Part shown: positions 8,074 through 16,758 of the stretch, piece by piece
How positions within the stretch are numbered: the stretch's first letter is position 1
How the letters are laid out: each line of letters opens with the position of its first letter
Assembly (NCBI RefSeq): GCF_003719305.1
Contig: NZ_RARC01000008.1
Coordinates: 62,001-126,000 of the forward strand
Source of the DNA: Mycolicibacterium stellerae
GTDB lineage: Bacteria > Actinomycetota > Actinomycetes > Mycobacteriales > Mycobacteriaceae
DNA length: 64,000 nucleotides
Direction of reading: 5' to 3'
Translations under genes and position numbers: made by a program
Notes under the pieces: generated by a model
What the model saw: the letters and a program-made list of their open reading frames with translations, nothing else
Told to the model about the DNA's origin: nothing
The model's database searches: none

Positions 8074-9414
8074 TCACTTGCGCACCAGCAGGCCGTCGGT
8101 CGATGCCGGCTCGCGTGGGCCCAGCGGTTCGGCGGGGTAGCCGATCGCGATGGCGCCCAACGGTTCCCATTCGTCGGGCAGGCTCAGCTCGGAGCGGACC
8201 AAATCCGCGGCGAAGATCGTCGAACCGATCCAGCAGCTGCCCACCCCGCGGACGGCCAGTGCGACAAGAAGCGCCTGAACGGCCGCCCCGACCGCGACGG
8301 TGAACATGGTGTGTTCGGCGGCGGTACGTGCGGCGTCCGGGTAGCTGTGCGCACCGTCGGGGACCAGAAACGGGATCACCAGTTCGGGTGCGTCGTAGAG
8401 GATCTGGCCGCGGCCAACCCGACGTTCGACGGCGTCGGCCGCCTTGCCGTCGCCCGCGAGATCGGCTCGCCACCTGTCCTTCATCAGGTCCAGCAGGGCG
8501 ATCTTGGCTGTTGGGTCGGCCATCCACACGAACCGCACCGGGCGGGTGTGGTGCGGGGCGGGCGCGGTCAACGCCTCGGCGACCGCGGCTTCGATGAGGT
8601 CGGGTGCGACGGGCTCCGCGCTGAACCGCCGAACCGAGCGGCGCAACAGCTGCGCCTGCCCGCGACCCAACGCGAGCGCCTCCTGCGTGCCCAGCCAGAA
8701 AAGATCCTCTTCGCCGGGTCGCAGCAGCGCGCGGGCATTGGATCCGTTGTCGCGCGGTGTCAGCCCGCGCACCACGGCGACCGGGATCCCGGTCAGCTTG
8801 CCCTTCACCAGATCGGCGGCGGCGGCGATCTCGTCGGCGACCGCGACCTCGGTGACGACGAGCTCGTTGCCGTGTACGTCCTGCGCCCCCGCATACCCGT
8901 GCAACACCGTCAGACCCGCTGCGCCGATGGCGGCGTCGATCTGGCCGTTGCGCCAGGCGCGGCCCATCGTGTCGGTGACGACCACGCCGACGGTCACGCC
9001 GAGCCGGTCGCGCAGCCCCGCGCGCAGCGCAGCGGCGCTGCCGTCGGGGTCGACGGGCAGCAGGGCGAGTTCGGTTGAGCCGACGTTGGAGCCGTCAACG
9101 CCCGCGGCGGCCTGCACGATACCGAGGTTGTTCTCGGTGATCAGCGTCTTACCCTTGCGGGCAAGCACCCGCACTGCCTCCTCGTCGATCAACTTGCGCC
9201 GCAGCGCATCCCGCTGTTCAGGATCCTGCGGCGCTGGCACGATACGGCCTTCGCATTTTGACATCACCTTGCTGGTGACGACGACGACGTCGTCATCGCG
9301 AAGCCACGGTGCGGCGGCGGCCACTGCGGCGGCGAGGTCGTCGCCGGGGCGGAACTCGGGCAGGCCGGTCACCGGAAGCAGCTCGATAGCGGCGGCCGAA
9401 CCGTGCTCGGTCAT
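8074..9414 (-). CDS. fbiB: Coenzyme F420 biosynthesis protein FbiB (gamma-glutamyl ligase / nitroreductase)
   Basis: 446 residues, matching the two-domain mycobacterial FbiB. The N-terminal half (about 1-245) is the CofE-type F420-0:gamma-glutamyl ligase, with [17 protein letters not shown] and [14 protein letters not shown]. The C-terminal half (about 260-446) is an FMN-binding nitroreductase-like domain ([24 protein letters not shown]) that reduces dehydro-F420-0. Together they finish F420 and add its polyglutamate tail. The ATG overlaps the fbiA stop (ATGA at 9411-9414), showing tight coupling in an fbiA-fbiB operon. Confidence 0.94.
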   Translation of the reverse strand: MTEHGSAAAIELLPVTGLPEFRPGDDLAAAVAAAAPWLRDDDVVVVTSKVMSKCEGRIVPAPQDPEQRDALRRKLIDEEAVRVLARKGKTLITENNLGIVQAAAGVDGSNVGSTELALLPVDPDGSAAALRAGLRDRLGVTVGVVVTDTMGRAWRNGQIDAAIGAAGLTVLHGYAGAQDVHGNELVVTEVAVADEIAAAADLVKGKLTGIPVAVVRGLTPRDNGSNARALLRPGEEDLFWLGTQEALALGRGQAQLLRRSVRRFSAEPVAPDLIEAAVAEALTAPAPHHTRPVRFVWMADPTAKIALLDLMKDRWRADLAGDGKAADAVERRVGRGQILYDAPELVIPFLVPDGAHSYPDAARTAAEHTMFTVAVGAAVQALLVALAVRGVGSCWIGSTIFAADLVRSELSLPDEWEPLGAIAIGYPAEPLGPREPASTDGLLVRK

Positions 9415-10397
9415 GGCTTCAATCCCGCGAGATCCAAGCCGGCGCAGACCATTTCGGCCGTCGTCGCCGGATCCTTCATCAGAAGCGGCACCGACCGCAC
9501 GTCGACACCGGCGATCTCGGCGGTGTCACCCTCGTGCACCAGCCAGCCGTCCAGAATGCCGACGCCCGAACGCGGCCCGTAGTACCCGCCGACCGCCTCC
9601 GACGTGCTGGCCACCCCGATCACAGAAAGGCATTCATCTGCCATGCCGCGCAACGGTTTTCCCGCCACAATAGGGGAGTAGCCGATGACGCGCGCCGATG
9701 TCGACCGCAGTGCTCCGCGGATTCCCGGTATGGCAAGGATCGAGCCGATGCTGACCACCGGGTTGGACGGTGCAACCAGCACCACGTCCGCCGAAGCGAT
9801 CGCGTCGGTGACCCCTGGCCCCGCCGTGGCTTTGTCGGTTCCGACGAAAGCGAAGCTGTGTGTCGGCACCTGCGCCCGGTACCGCACCCACCATTCCTGG
9901 AAGTGGATCGCCTTTCGTTCACCGGTCTCGGGATCGGTGATGACGACATGTGTTTCGCTGCGGTCATCGGAGGCGGGCAGCAGGGTCGCGCCGGGGGACC
10001 AGCGCTTGCACAACGCCTCTGTCACCTCCGACAGCGGGTAGCCGGCCCGCAGCATCTGGCTGCGCACCAGATGGGTGGCCAGGTCGCGGTCGCCGAGCCC
10101 GAACCAGTCCGGTTGCACTCCGTAGGCGGCGAGTTCCTCCTTGGCATGCCAGGTTTCGTTGCGGTGGCCCCAGCCGCGTTCGGGGTCGATACCGCCGCCG
10201 AGGGTGTACATGCAGGTGTCGAGGTCTGGGCAGATTCGCACGCCGAACATCCATGCGTCGTCGCCGACATTGACAACCGCGGACAGCGAATGATCTTGTG
10301 ACTGGCCGCCAGCGAACTGGCCAAGGCCGAGCAAGTGCTGCACGCCCAGCAGGAATCGCGCGCCGCCGACTCCGCCGACCAGAACGGTGACCTTCAC
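9411..10397 (-). CDS. fbiA: 2-phospholactate (phosphoenolpyruvyl) transferase FbiA
   Basis: 328 residues from the GTG at 10397 ([18 protein letters not shown]), which is where homologues begin. An in-frame GTG at 10424 would add nine residues, and neither has a strong SD. Glycine-rich motif [11 protein letters not shown] and the segment [19 protein letters not shown] are typical of the CofD/FbiA family. The enzyme joins Fo to the activated phosphoenolpyruvate (formerly lactate) group to form dehydro-F420-0. It is the first gene of fbiA-fbiB and divergent from whiB2 across about 300 bp. Confidence 0.92.
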   Translation of the reverse strand: MKVTVLVGGVGGARFLLGVQHLLGLGQFAGGQSQDHSLSAVVNVGDDAWMFGVRICPDLDTCMYTLGGGIDPERGWGHRNETWHAKEELAAYGVQPDWFGLGDRDLATHLVRSQMLRAGYPLSEVTEALCKRWSPGATLLPASDDRSETHVVITDPETGERKAIHFQEWWVRYRAQVPTHSFAFVGTDKATAGPGVTDAIASADVVLVAPSNPVVSIGSILAIPGIRGALRSTSARVIGYSPIVAGKPLRGMADECLSVIGVASTSEAVGGYYGPRSGVGILDGWLVHEGDTAEIAGVDVRSVPLLMKDPATTAEMVCAGLDLAGLKP

Positions 10398-10528
10398 AAC
10401 GACCGAGAGTAGGCGTTCGGTCACGAAGTGGTCTCGGCAGCCAGGCGATATGAGGCTGTGACAGACACGCCGGAGCAGCGACGCGCCGAAATCAGATAAC
10501 GAGATGGTATGAAAATCGGTTCTAGCGC

Positions 10529-10561
10529 TTGACCCCGGCAGCTAACAAGTGTGTAATCACA
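10529..10561 (+). promoter_or_regulatory. Candidate whiB2 promoter with overlapping palindrome
   Basis: TTGACC (10529-10534), a 17-bp spacer and TGTAAT (10552-10557) are close to the SigA-type -35/-10 consensus. The dyad TGTG-TAAT-CACA (10550-10561) covers the -10 box, a place where a repressor could bind. Transcription would start near 10564, giving a leader of about 135 nt before the whiB2 ATG. The rest of the fbiA-whiB2 gap shows nothing else I can assign. Confidence 0.5.
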
Positions 10562-10700
10562 TCAGTGTCATTTTTCGGTTGGCCGGCCGGTTCCGGTGTC
10601 GCAGACCGAGATTCGATCACATGTTCGAATTGGGATCGCCGCACATTTCGATCGTGGGGCTCATAGCGGATCAGTGAGACTTAAGTGTGAGGAGGGGAAG

Positions 10701-11099
10701 ATGTCTTTTGAGCAGGTCGATTTCGGTCAGCATGCAGCATTCGACAGTCGGGTAATTGGCTCCGTAGGCAATATCCCGCACACCAATACCGGGCCTGCGT
10801 CGTACGAAGCGTTGGGTCGTCCCCAATTGAGTCTGGTGCCTGAGCGTCCAGAACTCGACGCGATAGCGCCGGCAACTTCAGACGACGAATGGCAGGAGCG
10901 CGCGCTGTGCGCGCAAACGGATCCAGAGGCGTTCTTCCCCGAGAAGGGCGGCTCGACTCGGGAGGCCAAGCGCATCTGCTTGGGTTGCGAGGTTCGCGAC
11001 GCCTGCCTCGATTACGCCCTGGCCCATGACGAGCGCTTCGGCATCTGGGGCGGCCTCTCCGAGCGGGAGCGCCGTCGCCTCAAGCGCGGCATCATCTGA
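10701..11099 (+). CDS. whiB2: WhiB-family Fe-S transcription regulator WhiB2 (WhmD)
   Basis: 132 residues from the ATG at 10701, preceded by a strong SD (GAGGAGGGGAAG). A longer in-frame ORF from 10596 lacks this support. The four cluster-binding cysteines are C70, C93, C96 and C102 (CLGCEVRDAC), followed by the GIWGG turn (114-118) and a basic C-terminus (RERRRLKRG). WhiB2/WhmD is an essential [4Fe-4S] regulator of septation and cell division in mycobacteria. The roughly 60-residue N-terminal extension before the first Cys is typical of this member. Confidence 0.95.
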   Translation: MSFEQVDFGQHAAFDSRVIGSVGNIPHTNTGPASYEALGRPQLSLVPERPELDAIAPATSDDEWQERALCAQTDPEAFFPEKGGSTREAKRICLGCEVRDACLDYALAHDERFGIWGGLSERERRRLKRGII

Positions 11100-11140
11100 C
11101 GCTCTTCGCGCAAGCGCTCATGGCAATTTGAACGATCGCA

Positions 11141-11563
11141 TCACTCGTCGTCGATCGAAGGGTCGATGACCGAAGGCTCGACGCCCAGATATGTGGCGAC
11201 CTGGGCCACCAGCACCTCATGCAACAGCTCGGCGAGTTCGACGGTGTCCTTCGCCCGTCGCTCGATCGGCTTGCGGAACAACACGATTCGCGCTCGAGTA
11301 GAATTCCCGCGGACATCGACGCCCGCCGGAATCAGCCGGGCCAGCGCGATCGGACCGTCGGCCACCACCTCCGGCGGCCACTGCACACTTTCGGGGTCCT
11401 TGGGTGCTATCCGCGGGATCTCGTCGACGGCGACGTCGAGTGCAGTCACCCGGTCCTGCCACCGCCGCTCGATCGGCTCGTAGGCCTCGAGCACCGCCAT
11501 GTCGAACCGCTCGGCCCGGCTGCGCCAGCCGGGCACGGTAGAGGGAAGCAACGGACCGCGCAT
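11141..11563 (-). CDS. Metallopeptidase-family protein (Rv3259-like), catalytic motif degenerate
   Basis: 140 residues from the ATG at 11563 (MRGPLLPSTVPGW), which I recall as the N-terminus of the mycobacterial family; a GTG at 11593 would add ten residues. The fold resembles the short zincin-like family (PF06262), but the expected HExxHxxG is not intact. The C-terminal helix reads LLHEVLVAQVATYLGVEP, with no second His at the right spacing. Protease activity is therefore doubtful. It is convergent with whiB2 and divergent from the DUF3499 gene, matching the order Rv3260c-Rv3259-Rv3258c. Confidence 0.75.
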   Translation of the reverse strand: MRGPLLPSTVPGWRSRAERFDMAVLEAYEPIERRWQDRVTALDVAVDEIPRIAPKDPESVQWPPEVVADGPIALARLIPAGVDVRGNSTRARIVLFRKPIERRAKDTVELAELLHEVLVAQVATYLGVEPSVIDPSIDDE

Positions 11564-11680
11564 CTCACGGCCTCGGCGTGATCGCTCGGCCACCCGAGAA
11601 CTGTAACGGTTGGAAGTCGGGCCGCCGACCGCTGCGTGTCCGGCACCGCCGCGGGTTTCTCCCGCGATAGCCTCTCGTTC

Positions 11681-12094
11681 GTGAATGTTCCCCGTCGCTG
11701 CTGCCGGCCCGGGTGCCCGCACTATGCCGTCGCGACGCTGACGTTCGTCTACTCCGATTCCACCGCGGTGGTTGGCCCGCTGGCCACGGTCTCGGAGCCG
11801 CATTCATGGGACCTGTGCGTGAGCCACGCCGGCCGGATCACCGCCCCCCGCGGTTGGGAGCTGGTCCGCCACGCCGGGCCGTTGCCGACCCATCCGGACG
11901 AGGACGATCTGATCGCTCTCGCCGAGGCGGTCCGCGAGGGCCGCGAGGCGCCCGTCGGCGGTATGGTGGCCGGCTTCACCGATCCCGTCACCGGCGTCCA
12001 CGGCGGCGCGCTGATGGCGCCGCCCGCCCCTCGTCCCGAGTCGAACGGCCGCAAGCGCGGCCACCTGCGGGTGTTACCCGACCCGGCCGAGTAA
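11681..12094 (+). CDS. DUF3499 family protein (Rv3258c-like)
   Basis: 137 residues from a GTG at 11681 (VNVPRRCCRPGCPHYAVATL). The CCRPGC near the N-terminus and WDLCVSHAGR in the middle suggest a small zinc-ribbon-like Cys cluster typical of actinobacterial DUF3499. The family has no assigned function. It lies 39 bp before pmmA and may be the first gene of that operon. Confidence 0.82.
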   Translation: MNVPRRCCRPGCPHYAVATLTFVYSDSTAVVGPLATVSEPHSWDLCVSHAGRITAPRGWELVRHAGPLPTHPDEDDLIALAEAVREGREAPVGGMVAGFTDPVTGVHGGALMAPPAPRPESNGRKRGHLRVLPDPAE

Positions 12095-12133
12095 CAGTGA
12101 AGTAGTCGCGGCCGCGACCGATAGGCTGACGCT

Positions 12134-13534
12134 ATGTCCCGATCGGCCGCGGCAGTCCACCACGTAATCAAGGCGTATGACGTGCGTGGACTCGTCGGCG
12201 AGGAGATCGACGAGGGCTTTGTCGCCGATGTCGGAGCGGCCTTCGCGCGGATGGTGCGCGACGAGGGCGCCCGGCAGGTGACGATCGGATACGACATGCG
12301 GGCCAGCTCGCCGACGCTGGCCGCCGCGTTCGCCGACGGCGTAACGTCCCAAGGCCTTGACGTCGTGCGGATCGGGCTGGCCTCAACGGATCAGCTCTAT
12401 TTCGCTTCCGGAATGTTGGACTGCCCCGGCGCGATGTTCACCGCCAGCCACAACCCCGCTGCCTACAACGGCATAAAGCTGTGCCGCGCAGGCGCCAAGC
12501 CCGTCGGCAAGGACACCGGGCTGACGACCATCAGCGACGACGTCATCGCGGGCGTGCCCACTTTCGACGGGCCGCCAGGCTCCATCACCGACCGCGACGT
12601 GCTCGCCGACTACGGCGAGTTCCTGCGCTCGCTTGTCGATCTGTCCGGCCTGCGGCCGTTGCGGGTCGCCGTCGACGCCGGGAACGGGATGGCAGGCCAC
12701 ACCACACCCGCCGTACTCGGCCCGCTGTCCTCGCTTGAGCTGCTGCCGCTGTACTTCGAACTCGACGGCACCTTCCCCAACCACGAGGCCAACCCGCTGA
12801 ACCCGGACAACCTCGTCGACCTGCAAAACCACGTGATCGCCACCGGCGCCGACATCGGGCTCGCATTCGACGGCGACGCCGACCGGTGTTTCGTGGTCGA
12901 CGAATCCGGGCATCCGATTTCGCCGTCAGCGGTGACAGCCCTCGTCGCCGCACGCGAATTGAACAGGGAGATCGGCGCAACGGTGATTCACAACCTGATC
13001 ACCTCACGGGCGGTGCCCGAACTGGTCATCGAGCGGGGTGGCACCCCGGTGCGATCCCGCGTCGGCCATTCATACATCAAGGGCTTGATGGCCGAAACCG
13101 GTGCGATCTTCGGCGGGGAACACTCGGCGCACTACTACTTCCGCGACTTCTGGGGCGCAGACTCCGGGATGCTGGCCGCCCTTCACGTGTTGGCGGCGCT
13201 CGGCGAGCAGCGCAGGCCGTTGTCGGAACTGATGGCCGACTATCAGCGCTACGAAGCCTCGGGCGAAATCAACTTCACCGTCGTCGACGCGCACGCATGC
13301 GTCGACTCGGTACTGAAATCCTTTTCAGACCGCATCAAATCGATCGACCACCTCGACGGGGTGACCGTCGATCTGGGCGACGGCAACTGGTTCAACCTGC
13401 GCACCTCCAACACCGAACCGCTTCTGCGGCTCAACGTGGAAGGGCGCAGCACCGAAGACGTCGACGAGGTCGTCGGGCAGGTGGCCGCCGAAATCGCGGC
13501 ACAAACGACGGCGCCGGCAGAGACTCAAACATGA
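12134..13534 (+). CDS. pmmA: Phosphomannomutase / phosphoglucomutase
   Basis: 466 residues. All landmarks of the alpha-D-phosphohexomutase family are present in order: catalytic phosphoserine loop TASHNP (S105), Mg-binding DGDADRC, sugar-binding GGEHSAHYYF, and phosphate-binding RTSNTEPLLRLN near the C-terminus. It interconverts mannose-6-P and mannose-1-P, linking ManA to the guanylyltransferase and so to GDP-mannose. It corresponds to Rv3257c. The stop overlaps the next gene's ATG (ATGA, 13531-13534), and manA follows, so the whole block is one mannose-metabolism operon. Confidence 0.93.
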   Translation: MSRSAAAVHHVIKAYDVRGLVGEEIDEGFVADVGAAFARMVRDEGARQVTIGYDMRASSPTLAAAFADGVTSQGLDVVRIGLASTDQLYFASGMLDCPGAMFTASHNPAAYNGIKLCRAGAKPVGKDTGLTTISDDVIAGVPTFDGPPGSITDRDVLADYGEFLRSLVDLSGLRPLRVAVDAGNGMAGHTTPAVLGPLSSLELLPLYFELDGTFPNHEANPLNPDNLVDLQNHVIATGADIGLAFDGDADRCFVVDESGHPISPSAVTALVAARELNREIGATVIHNLITSRAVPELVIERGGTPVRSRVGHSYIKGLMAETGAIFGGEHSAHYYFRDFWGADSGMLAALHVLAALGEQRRPLSELMADYQRYEASGEINFTVVDAHACVDSVLKSFSDRIKSIDHLDGVTVDLGDGNWFNLRTSNTEPLLRLNVEGRSTEDVDEVVGQVAAEIAAQTTAPAETQT

Positions 13535-14604
13535 TCGCGCCTGCCACTATCGACTTCGACGATGCCGAGGGCCTGCTGGCCGCCGACCGGGGTGGGCTGC
13601 TACGCGGGGCTTCGATGGCCGGTGCCCAGGTGCGCGCGACCGCCGCAGCGGTCGCCGAGGGCGCGCTCGAGTCCGTCGCCGGCGACCCTCCGCGCACGTT
13701 GATCTGGGTCGCGGGTCGCGGCAACGCCGAGACGGCCGGCTCGATTCTGGCTGCGGCGCTTGGCGGTTCGGCCGCGGCGCCGATCGTCGTCTGCGCAGAG
13801 GCGCCGCCGTGGATCGGTGCATTGGACCTTCTCGTCGTCGCGGGCGACGATCCCGGTGACCCCGCACTGGTCGGCGCGGCGGCGACCGCGGTGCGACGCG
13901 GCGCCAGGGTGGTCGTGGTGGCGCCATACGACGGTCCGCTGCGCGACGCCACCGCGGGGCGCGCGGCCGTGCTCGAGCCAAGGCTGTGGGTTCCCGACGA
14001 CTTCGGTCTGGCCCGGTATCTGGCCGCGGGCCTCGCGGTCCTCTATGCGGTCGACCCGAGCCTGAGCACCGATCTCGGTGCGCTCGCCGACGAACTCGAC
14101 GCAGAGGCGTTGCGCAACAGCGCAGGACGCGAACTGTTCACCAATCCCGCCAAGACGTTGGCCGACCGGATGACCGGGCGCGCCGTCGTGCTCACCGGCG
14201 ACAATGCGGCCACGCTCGCCATCGCCCGTCACGCAGGCGCGGTCTTGCTGCGGATCGCGCTCCAGGCGGTCGCCTCCGTCGGGCTTGCCGACGTCATCGT
14301 CGCCCTACGCACAGGGCTGGGCGCTGCGTCCAACGCCGACCGGGAAGCCGCCCTGTTTCACGACGACGAGATCGACGGCCCACTGCCGGAGCGCGCCAGG
14401 GTGATCGCGCTGACACTGCAAGCCGAGCGTGCGGTGGTGACGGCACGGGTCGCCGGACTCGACGACATCGACATCGTCGGCGCCGAAGACGTGCCCGACG
14501 TTGCCGACGCACCGGTAAAGGCGGGGCGTCCCGAGCAGCAATTGGCGGTGTTGGCCGTCCGGTTCGAGATGGCGGCCACCTACCTGCGACTGGTTCGAGG
14601 TTAG
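13531..14604 (+). CDS. SIS-domain / phosphoglucose-isomerase-like protein (Rv3256c-like, TobH)
   Basis: 357 residues starting at the ATG that overlaps the pmmA stop. The N-terminal half has sugar-isomerase-like features (LIWVAGRGNAETAGSILAAAL, then LDLLVVAGDDPGDPALVGAA). It resembles the bifunctional phosphoglucose/phosphomannose isomerase C-terminal family, often labelled TobH in actinobacteria. The invariant catalytic residues of phosphoglucose isomerase are not evident. It sits between pmmA and manA, so a role in mannose metabolism is an inference from context. The frame is open upstream of 13531, but that part is a shadow of pmmA. Confidence 0.8.
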   Translation: MIAPATIDFDDAEGLLAADRGGLLRGASMAGAQVRATAAAVAEGALESVAGDPPRTLIWVAGRGNAETAGSILAAALGGSAAAPIVVCAEAPPWIGALDLLVVAGDDPGDPALVGAAATAVRRGARVVVVAPYDGPLRDATAGRAAVLEPRLWVPDDFGLARYLAAGLAVLYAVDPSLSTDLGALADELDAEALRNSAGRELFTNPAKTLADRMTGRAVVLTGDNAATLAIARHAGAVLLRIALQAVASVGLADVIVALRTGLGAASNADREAALFHDDEIDGPLPERARVIALTLQAERAVVTARVAGLDDIDIVGAEDVPDVADAPVKAGRPEQQLAVLAVRFEMAATYLRLVRG

Positions 14605-14608
14605 GCGC

Positions 14609-15835
14609 GTGAACCTGTTACGAGGAGCGCTGCGGACGTATGCATGGGGTTCGCGGACAGCCATTGCCGAATTCACCGGAAAGCCAAGTCCCACGGCCCA
14701 TCCGGAGGCTGAGTTGTGGTTCGGCGCGCACCCCGCCGACCCGGCGTGGCTGGAGACCGACTCCGGTGAGCACTCGCTGCTGGATGCCGTGCGCTCCGAT
14801 CCGGAAGGACAGCTTGGCGGTGCGGTTCGACATCGCTTCGGCGACACGTTGCCGTTCCTGATGAAGGTGCTTGCCGCCGACGAACCGTTGTCCCTGCAGG
14901 CCCATCCGAGCGCCGAGCAGGCCGCAGAGGGCTTCGCGCGGGAGGATCGGCTCGGCATCCCGGTGTCCTCGCCGATCCGCAACTACCGCGATCGCAGCCA
15001 CAAGCCGGAACTGCTGGTGGCGCTGAGCACCTTCGAGGTGCTCGCCGGCTTCCGGCCCGCCGCGAAATCGGTGGAATTGATACGGGCGCTTGCGGTTTCC
15101 GACCTGGATCCGTTCGTGAACCTGCTGGCCGGCCAGCCGGACGCGGACGGTCTGCGGGCGCTGTTCACCACCTGGATCACCGCGCCGCAACCGGATCTCG
15201 ACCTGCTGGTGCCCGCCGTGATCGACGGTGCGATCAACTACGTCCGCTCCGGGAAGAAGGAGTTCGCGGCGGAGGCCAGGACCGTGCTCGAGTTGGGGGA
15301 GCGGTACCCCGGCGACGCGGGTGTGCTTGCCTCGCTGCTGCTGAACCGGCTGACCTTGCGCCCGGGCGAGGGGATCTACATGCCCGCAGGCAACCTGCAC
15401 ACGTACCTGCACGGTGTCGGTATCGAGGTAATGGCCAACTCCGACAACGTCCTTCGCGGTGGCCTGACGCCCAAACACGTCGACGTCCCCGAGCTGCTGC
15501 GGGTGCTGGATTTCACGCCGGCCAATGAGGCGGTGTTGCGCCCGAAGATGTCGCAGGACGGGATGGAAACGGTCTACGAGACCGCGGCGCCGGAGTTCTC
15601 GGTGTCGGTGTTGGGCATCGACGGAGACCGTCTCGGCCACCAGGTGGACGCGCCGTCGCGCCACGACGGGCCGCAGATCCTGTTGTGCAGCGAGGGTTCG
15701 GCGGTGCTGCACGCCAAGGCGGGCGAGGTGACTTTGGAGCGGGGTGGCGCGGCGTGGGTGGCGGCCGACGACGGGCCCATCAGGCTCGTCGCCCAGCGTC
15801 CGACCAAGCTGTTCCGCGCGACCGTGGGCATCTAG
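14609..15835 (+). CDS. manA: Mannose-6-phosphate isomerase, class I
   Basis: 408 residues, GTG start four bases after the previous stop. Type I PMI signatures: MKVLAADEPLSLQAHPS with the zinc ligands QAH, then NYRDRSHKPEL, and NLHTYLHGVGIEVMANSDNV with the catalytic-site residues. The enzyme converts fructose-6-P to mannose-6-P, the entry to GDP-mannose. Its TAG stop overlaps the GTG of the CDF transporter by one base, so the transporter is probably translated from the same mRNA. Corresponds to Rv3255c. Confidence 0.93.
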   Translation: MNLLRGALRTYAWGSRTAIAEFTGKPSPTAHPEAELWFGAHPADPAWLETDSGEHSLLDAVRSDPEGQLGGAVRHRFGDTLPFLMKVLAADEPLSLQAHPSAEQAAEGFAREDRLGIPVSSPIRNYRDRSHKPELLVALSTFEVLAGFRPAAKSVELIRALAVSDLDPFVNLLAGQPDADGLRALFTTWITAPQPDLDLLVPAVIDGAINYVRSGKKEFAAEARTVLELGERYPGDAGVLASLLLNRLTLRPGEGIYMPAGNLHTYLHGVGIEVMANSDNVLRGGLTPKHVDVPELLRVLDFTPANEAVLRPKMSQDGMETVYETAAPEFSVSVLGIDGDRLGHQVDAPSRHDGPQILLCSEGSAVLHAKAGEVTLERGGAAWVAADDGPIRLVAQRPTKLFRATVGI

Positions 15836-16758
15836 TGTCCGCCGAGGGCAGCGCGAGAGCGATCCTGGCGGCCCTGATCGCCAACGCGGGTATCGCCGTC
15901 GCGAAGTTCGTCGGCTTTCTGATCACCGGCAGCTCGTCGATGCTGGCCGAGTCGGTGCACTCGGTCGCCGACACCAGCAATCAGGGTCTGCTGCTGCTTG
16001 GGCAGCGCCAGTCGCGAAGGGCGGCGGACCCGCTGCACCAGTTCGGATACGGCCGTAGCCGGTACTTCTACTCGTTCGTGGTGGCGCTTGTCCTGTTCAC
16101 GCTCGGGTCGGTATTCGCCCTCTACGAGGGATACCACAAGATCTCGCACCCGTCGGAGCTCACCTCGCCGATCGTGGCGATCGTGATCCTGGCTGTCGCA
16201 ATCCTGTTGGAGGGCTACAGCTTTCGCACCGCAGTAAAGGAGTCGCGACCGCTGAAGGGATCCGGCAGTTGGTGGCGGTTCATCCGCAACTCGCGCAACC
16301 CGGAGCTTCCGGTCGTCCTGCTTGAGGATTCGGGCGCGCTCGTCGGCCTGGTGTTCGCGCTGACCGGTGTCGGGCTGACGATGCTGACGTCAGATCCCGT
16401 GTGGGACGGCGTCGGCACCATCGGGATCGGCGTGCTGCTCGGCGTCATCGCCGTCGTCCTGATGATCGAGATGCACAGCCTGCTGATCGGCGAGGGCGCC
16501 ACCCGGGAAGAGGATCGGGCGATCCGGGCGGCGCTCGAGCAGACCGACAACATCGACCGCCTGATCCACCTGCGTACGCAATACCTGGGCCCCGAGGAAT
16601 TGCTGGTCGGTGCGAAGATCGCGCTCGCGCCGTCGACCGACTTGGCCACCGTGGCCGCCACCATCAACGCGGCAGAAGCGGCGATCCGTGCGGCGGTGCC
16701 CGCCGTGCAGGTCATCTACCTGGAACCAGATCTCGATCGTGCGCTCGCCGGCTCCTAG
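15835..16758 (+). CDS. Cation diffusion facilitator family transporter
   Basis: 307 residues from the GTG at 15835 (VSAEGSARAILAALIANAG). About six membrane segments, with the TM2 metal-site motif SMLAESVHSVADTSNQG and a cytoplasmic C-terminal domain. It resembles the ZnT9/SLC30A9-like branch of CDF proteins, which export divalent metals by proton exchange. There is no counterpart at this place in M. tuberculosis as I remember it. The last 47 bp overlap the convergent FAD monooxygenase gene tail to tail. Confidence 0.85.
   Translation: MSAEGSARAILAALIANAGIAVAKFVGFLITGSSSMLAESVHSVADTSNQGLLLLGQRQSRRAADPLHQFGYGRSRYFYSFVVALVLFTLGSVFALYEGYHKISHPSELTSPIVAIVILAVAILLEGYSFRTAVKESRPLKGSGSWWRFIRNSRNPELPVVLLEDSGALVGLVFALTGVGLTMLTSDPVWDGVGTIGIGVLLGVIAVVLMIEMHSLLIGEGATREEDRAIRAALEQTDNIDRLIHLRTQYLGPEELLVGAKIALAPSTDLATVAATINAAEAAIRAAVPAVQVIYLEPDLDRALAGS

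Noticed and set aside
10596..10700. 35-codon N-terminal extension of whiB2
   Set aside because: The strong SD and homologous start are at 10701.
12886..13530. N-terminal 215-codon extension of the SIS-like gene
   Set aside because: It lies inside pmmA in another frame; the ATG at 13531 overlapping the pmmA stop is the natural start.
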